Of a stretch of DNA of 64,000 nt, positions 61,501-64,000 are shown piece by piece. The position numbers and the translations under genes were made by a program. Under the pieces are notes generated by a model. It made no database searches. It was not told where the DNA came from and saw only the letters and a list, made by a program, of their open reading frames with translations. The DNA is from Nostoc sp. CHAB 5824 (lineage in GTDB: Bacteria; Cyanobacteriota; Cyanobacteriia; Cyanobacteriales; Nostocaceae). The DNA lies in NCBI RefSeq assembly GCF_020829665.1, contig NZ_JAIVFT010000017.1:1-64000 (forward strand), written 5' to 3'. Position 1 is the stretch's first letter; every line of letters starts with the position of its first letter.

Positions 61501-62823
61501 CTAACTTTTAAATAAAATTTCATTCCGACTGGCTGCGCCTAGCTGGGGTAAAGAGTTGATGGCTGAGTGGGGAGTGAGGGCAGTAGGAACGGCCAAAGGT
61601 AGTTGTAATTGTTTTACAACATTTTGCAACAGTTGATCTTGTCCAGTCCGAAAACCCCAAACATTAGCCCCACGGTTGATAATAGCAAACCAAACCAAAC
61701 CGCGATCGCGTGTGGGCATCACTCCAGCTAAAGCGCTAACATCCCGGAGAGTGCCAGTTTTGATCACAGTTGCAGCGGGAATGTGTCTGGAGTGTAGTGT
61801 CCCCCGGTGATCAAATCCAGACATCGGGAACAAGTCAGCCAAATTCAGTTGATGGGCAGATGCCTCACCTTGAATAGCCATCAGCATGGCACAAGCAGCT
61901 CTAGGGGAAATGCGATTTTCCGGGCCCAATCCAGAACCATTGATTAACTGAATTTCCACTTGTGGTACTCTAGCAAGATTAGCAGCAGTTGATTGTACTA
62001 CAGTTGCTCCTCCCACTGAGTCTGCCAGCATCTCTGCCATATCGTTGTTACTGTAAACGTTCATCTCCTTGAGCAGTTGCTTCAAAGGCAATGAGCGATG
62101 ACGCAGTAACAAAGTCTGTCGAGGGTTTGGTTGCGCCTCAACTTTCACCGTACCTGCAATGACAACTTGAGGCTTAGGCGTTCCCTTGGGCATGATTGAG
62201 TGTGTATAAATAGCGGGGCGACCCCAAGTCGTACGATTTAGTGTTTGCTTGAGCATCAGACCCGCCAGCATCGGCTGACGTTGGAAATTCATAGCAAAAC
62301 TGCCAGTAATAATCAAATTTCCCTTTATTTGCTTAATGCCCATTTTATTAAGAGTATTACCAAGAGCGATCGCTTCTTCCCAAACAAACAAAGGATCGCC
62401 ACCACCAGTAATCACTAAATCGCCCTGCACCACCCCATTTACTACTGGCCCAGTGGCACTGACTAAGGTATCAAATTGGTAGTCTGGCCCCCAAGTTTTC
62501 AAAGCAACTAGTGAAGTAGCAATTTTGGTTAACGAGGCAGCCGGCAGAGGTGTTGTACCTTGGTGATTTGCCATCAGCATCGGCCCCGACTGCATCCAAA
62601 TTCCCTGACTCTGGGCTAGATTTTGCGCCACTACTTTTGATGTTATGAGCTTTTTCAGATATTCCTGCACCGTAGTAGCCCCAGCTGGATTGGGATCAGG
62701 GGCAAGAACCAAGCCAGGGTTACTTTGCCAAGTCAAAGCATCTAAGGCATCTAGAGGTTTGATTTGTACCCCGGCCATCTCTAGCCAGAGCGACACCAAA
62801 CCTGAACCCAATAATTCCAGCAT
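61501..62823 (-). CDS. D-alanyl-D-alanine carboxypeptidase/endopeptidase (PBP4, S13 type)
   Basis: The 440-residue protein has the three penicillin-binding motifs. SxxK is at residues 97-100 (ASLTKIATSL), SxN in NVYSNNDMAEML near residue 255, and KTG in VIKTGTLRDVSALAG near residue 365. DacB-type enzymes remove or cleave D-Ala cross-bridges in murein. There is a hydrophobic start but no clear signal peptide, and the insertion domain of PBP4 is shorter than in E. coli. It is periplasmic by inference. It stands alone, 670 bases away from the LOG-like gene. Confidence 0.9.
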   Translation of the reverse strand: MLELLGSGLVSLWLEMAGVQIKPLDALDALTWQSNPGLVLAPDPNPAGATTVQEYLKKLITSKVVAQNLAQSQGIWMQSGPMLMANHQGTTPLPAASLTKIATSLVALKTWGPDYQFDTLVSATGPVVNGVVQGDLVITGGGDPLFVWEEAIALGNTLNKMGIKQIKGNLIITGSFAMNFQRQPMLAGLMLKQTLNRTTWGRPAIYTHSIMPKGTPKPQVVIAGTVKVEAQPNPRQTLLLRHRSLPLKQLLKEMNVYSNNDMAEMLADSVGGATVVQSTAANLARVPQVEIQLINGSGLGPENRISPRAACAMLMAIQGEASAHQLNLADLFPMSGFDHRGTLHSRHIPAATVIKTGTLRDVSALAGVMPTRDRGLVWFAIINRGANVWGFRTGQDQLLQNVVKQLQLPLAVPTALTPHSAINSLPQLGAASRNEILFKS

Positions 62824-63129
62824 GTTTTATTCCTCTGTTAAGATGTGATACAGCGTTTACTGTGCTAATATACAAGCTTTTTTACAAGAATCAGTATTGA
62901 GTTATAATAACTCCTGTTTTTTTCATCTGTAAGTAGGGTGAATCATATTGTTTTCACGGCTCCTTTGACAAGGCTAAAATGCCCATTCCTCATGAAGATA
63001 GCCGCATGAGATTTTTGTTGCAGGAGCCAGGAGGAGCAAATCATTCGGAGATTCGACCCCTCCTGAATTGAAGTCACTGTTGCCTAAGCTTCCCGCAGGG
63101 CACGAAAGTTGAGTGAGGATCTTAAACCC

Positions 63130-63197
63130 AAGACCTATCTGGTCGCGGCAGGAAACACAGCAAAGCCAGAGCCTCCGAAAGCTCCGGGGCAGTTTTC
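63130..63197 (+). ncRNA. Yfr2-like small RNA (Cyano-1 type), candidate
   Basis: The sequence shows a short hairpin GACC-tatct-GGTC (63132-63144), then the single-stranded core GCGGCAGGAAACACAGCAAAGC and a 3' stem CCAGAGC/GCTCCGG (63166-63172 with 63181-63187; one mismatch), followed by a few T residues. The AGGAAACA core is, as I remember, the hallmark of the Yfr2 RNA family that is abundant across cyanobacteria. The 5' end is uncertain and may lie up to 30 bases upstream. A second hairpin GGCAGTTTT/AAAACTGCC overlaps the end (63188-63213). No coding frame is credible in 62824-63493. The family match is from memory, without alignment. Confidence 0.55.
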
Positions 63198-63349
63198 CTT
63201 CTGCAAAAACTGCCCTCTCCCAAGGGGAGACGCTAAAGGCCATCAGCAAGAACTGCCTTCCTCAATAAAAATACTTATACAGACTTTTGATATGTAGAGA
63301 TATTATGCCGTTCGCCTGATTCAGGAACTGGCAATGTCTACGATGGGCT

Positions 63350-63420
63350 GTGACGCTCGAACGCAAGAGCATGTCGCAGACAAGCCTTTCGTAGAGAAGG
63401 CTTTACGCTGCGCTATCGGT
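63350..63420. repeat. Small dispersed repeat
   Basis: GTGACGCTCGAACGCAAGAGC, then CTTTCGTAGAGAAGGCTTTACGCTGCGCTATC, resemble the repeat types at 49241-49420. It is non-coding. Confidence 0.5.
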
Positions 63421-63493
63421 GACGCAATTCTATAACCTTGAAACAAGGAAAGGGAAAGTAATTCAAAATTTTTCCCCTTTACTTGCTTAATAC

Positions 63494-64000
63494 CTACTTT
63501 CTTTCTGGATGCGCTGCATCGTCTGGTGAAGGAGTAGCCATCCGGTTAATTGTGGCAATCATCTGATACAAGCGCCCCAAGTCGCGTTGATTGAAGTACA
63601 AAACGAGGCGGGGTAGTCCAACAGTTTCATCTTGCGCTTCTTGAGGTAATGCCTGACTTTTTTCAATCCGTCCTTCAATAATAATGTCGCTAAAATCAGC
63701 ATTAAGTTGCTCTAACTGAGCGTCTGATATATCTGTCTTCAGGCGGATGACCAACTTATTGCCTACATATCGACACGAGTGATAAACCTGGTAAAAACGA
63801 GTAATGGCATCACAAGCCACATCCAAGTTATCTGTCACCGTGTAAAGGCTAGGGTCTTCAGGACTGACAAGACCATTTTGCACTAGTTGCTTATCTATAT
63901 ATTCGCTCCAAGACCGCCAGTAATCACCACCAGGGCGATCGATTAAAACTAGAGGTACAGGGCCAAATTTACCAGTCTGGCTTAATGTCATGCATTCAAA
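63494..64000 (-). CDS. LOG-family protein, C-terminal part (5' end outside window)
   Basis: The minus-strand frame is open to the window edge at 64000, so the protein is truncated. It reads FECMTLSQTGKFGPVPLVLIDRPGG, then YWRSWSEYIDKQLVQNGLVSPEDPSLYTVTDNLDVACDAI. The Q-T-G-K-x-x-P-x-P-L-V-L region and Y...G-x-ISPED-like stretch follow the PGG-x-GTx2E motif in LOG (TIGR00730) proteins, which release cytokinin-like bases or AMP from nucleotides. A C-terminal extension of about 90 residues (LVIRLKTDISDAQLEQL) is characteristic of the cyanobacterial type. The catalytic PGGxGTxxE itself lies outside the window. The Met at 63991 is internal. Confidence 0.68.
   Translation of the reverse strand, partial: FECMTLSQTGKFGPVPLVLIDRPGGDYWRSWSEYIDKQLVQNGLVSPEDPSLYTVTDNLDVACDAITRFYQVYHSCRYVGNKLVIRLKTDISDAQLEQLNADFSDIIIEGRIEKSQALPQEAQDETVGLPRLVLYFNQRDLGRLYQMIATINRMATPSPDDAAHPERK

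Noticed and set aside
62974..63249. 91-codon minus-strand frame
   Set aside because: It is antisense to the Yfr2-like RNA and surrounding repeats; composition is not protein-like.
1..64000. tRNA, rRNA or phage/integrase modules
   Set aside because: No cloverleaf with a T-loop GTTCRANYC, no rRNA core and no integrase, capsid or transposase frame was seen by eye; a tRNAscan run would settle the tRNA point.

Overview
The window is chromosomal DNA of a filamentous, very probably Nostoc-type (heterocyst-forming lineage) cyanobacterium. It begins inside psbD (photosystem II D2). It carries many HIP1 octamers (GCGATCGC), an SLH-OprB porin, a DnaB protein split by the intein typical of cyanobacteria, PEP-CTERM and HtrA-type proteins, short heptamer repeats (TAATTCG, GAGTTAA types) and several small dispersed palindromic repeats of the kind seen in Nostoc and Anabaena. 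The order psbD, pterin carbinolamine dehydratase, SLH porin matches my recollection of Anabaena PCC 7120. No rRNA, tRNA, CRISPR array or complete insertion sequence was seen.

Layout. 1-4500: the end of psbD with no psbC behind it, a compact structured RNA, phhB and an SLH porin, then a decayed Rrf2-type regulator in front of cysK. 4500-15200: cysK with a J-domain protein, a tandem 6-pyruvoyl-tetrahydropterin synthase, an interrupted Uma2 gene, an overlapping methyltransferase and PrsW-like protease pair, a DUF3352 protein and an M1 aminopeptidase with HEAT repeats. 15200-18220: a MITE-like element, a UbiB/ABC1 kinase and a small membrane protein. 18480-29080: a glycan island. Eight minus-strand genes encode six GT-A/GT-B or GT8-like glycosyltransferases, a GT10 fucosyltransferase-like enzyme and an ABC exporter, and one more glycosyltransferase lies on the plus strand. 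29400-34600: gloB, rplI, dnaB with a full homing-endonuclease intein, a lumenal FKBP and a phasin-like protein. 34600-42700: sparse, with fasciclin, sfsA, a 2OG-Fe dioxygenase, a TPR protein, a PEP-CTERM protein, and repeats and gene relics. 42700-55320: a B12 radical SAM enzyme related to HpnP, an epimerase, hemE, a sugar-binding lipoprotein, a GT4 enzyme resembling tetrahydrobiopterin glucosyltransferase, ldcA, a lone HicB, pgsA, aspA and a DUF362 protein. 55320-64000: ppa, panD, a metallo-beta-lactamase-fold protein without its metal motif, a toxin-antitoxin pair with a broken antitoxin, HtrA, a PBP4-type carboxypeptidase, a Yfr2-like RNA and a truncated LOG-family gene.

Most genes are housekeeping. 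The strongest unusual signal is the exporter of the glycan island. Behind a complete MsbA-type ABC half-transporter the same frame continues into two tandem HisKA (histidine-kinase dimerisation) modules. The first keeps the phospho-acceptor His; the second has Val in its place; no kinase catalytic domain follows. Other points worth checking are the structured RNA behind psbD, the MBL protein that lost all four HxHxDH ligands, a 271-bp element whose 60-bp arms contain covarying hairpins, and several genes caught in decay (Rrf2, Uma2, antitoxin).
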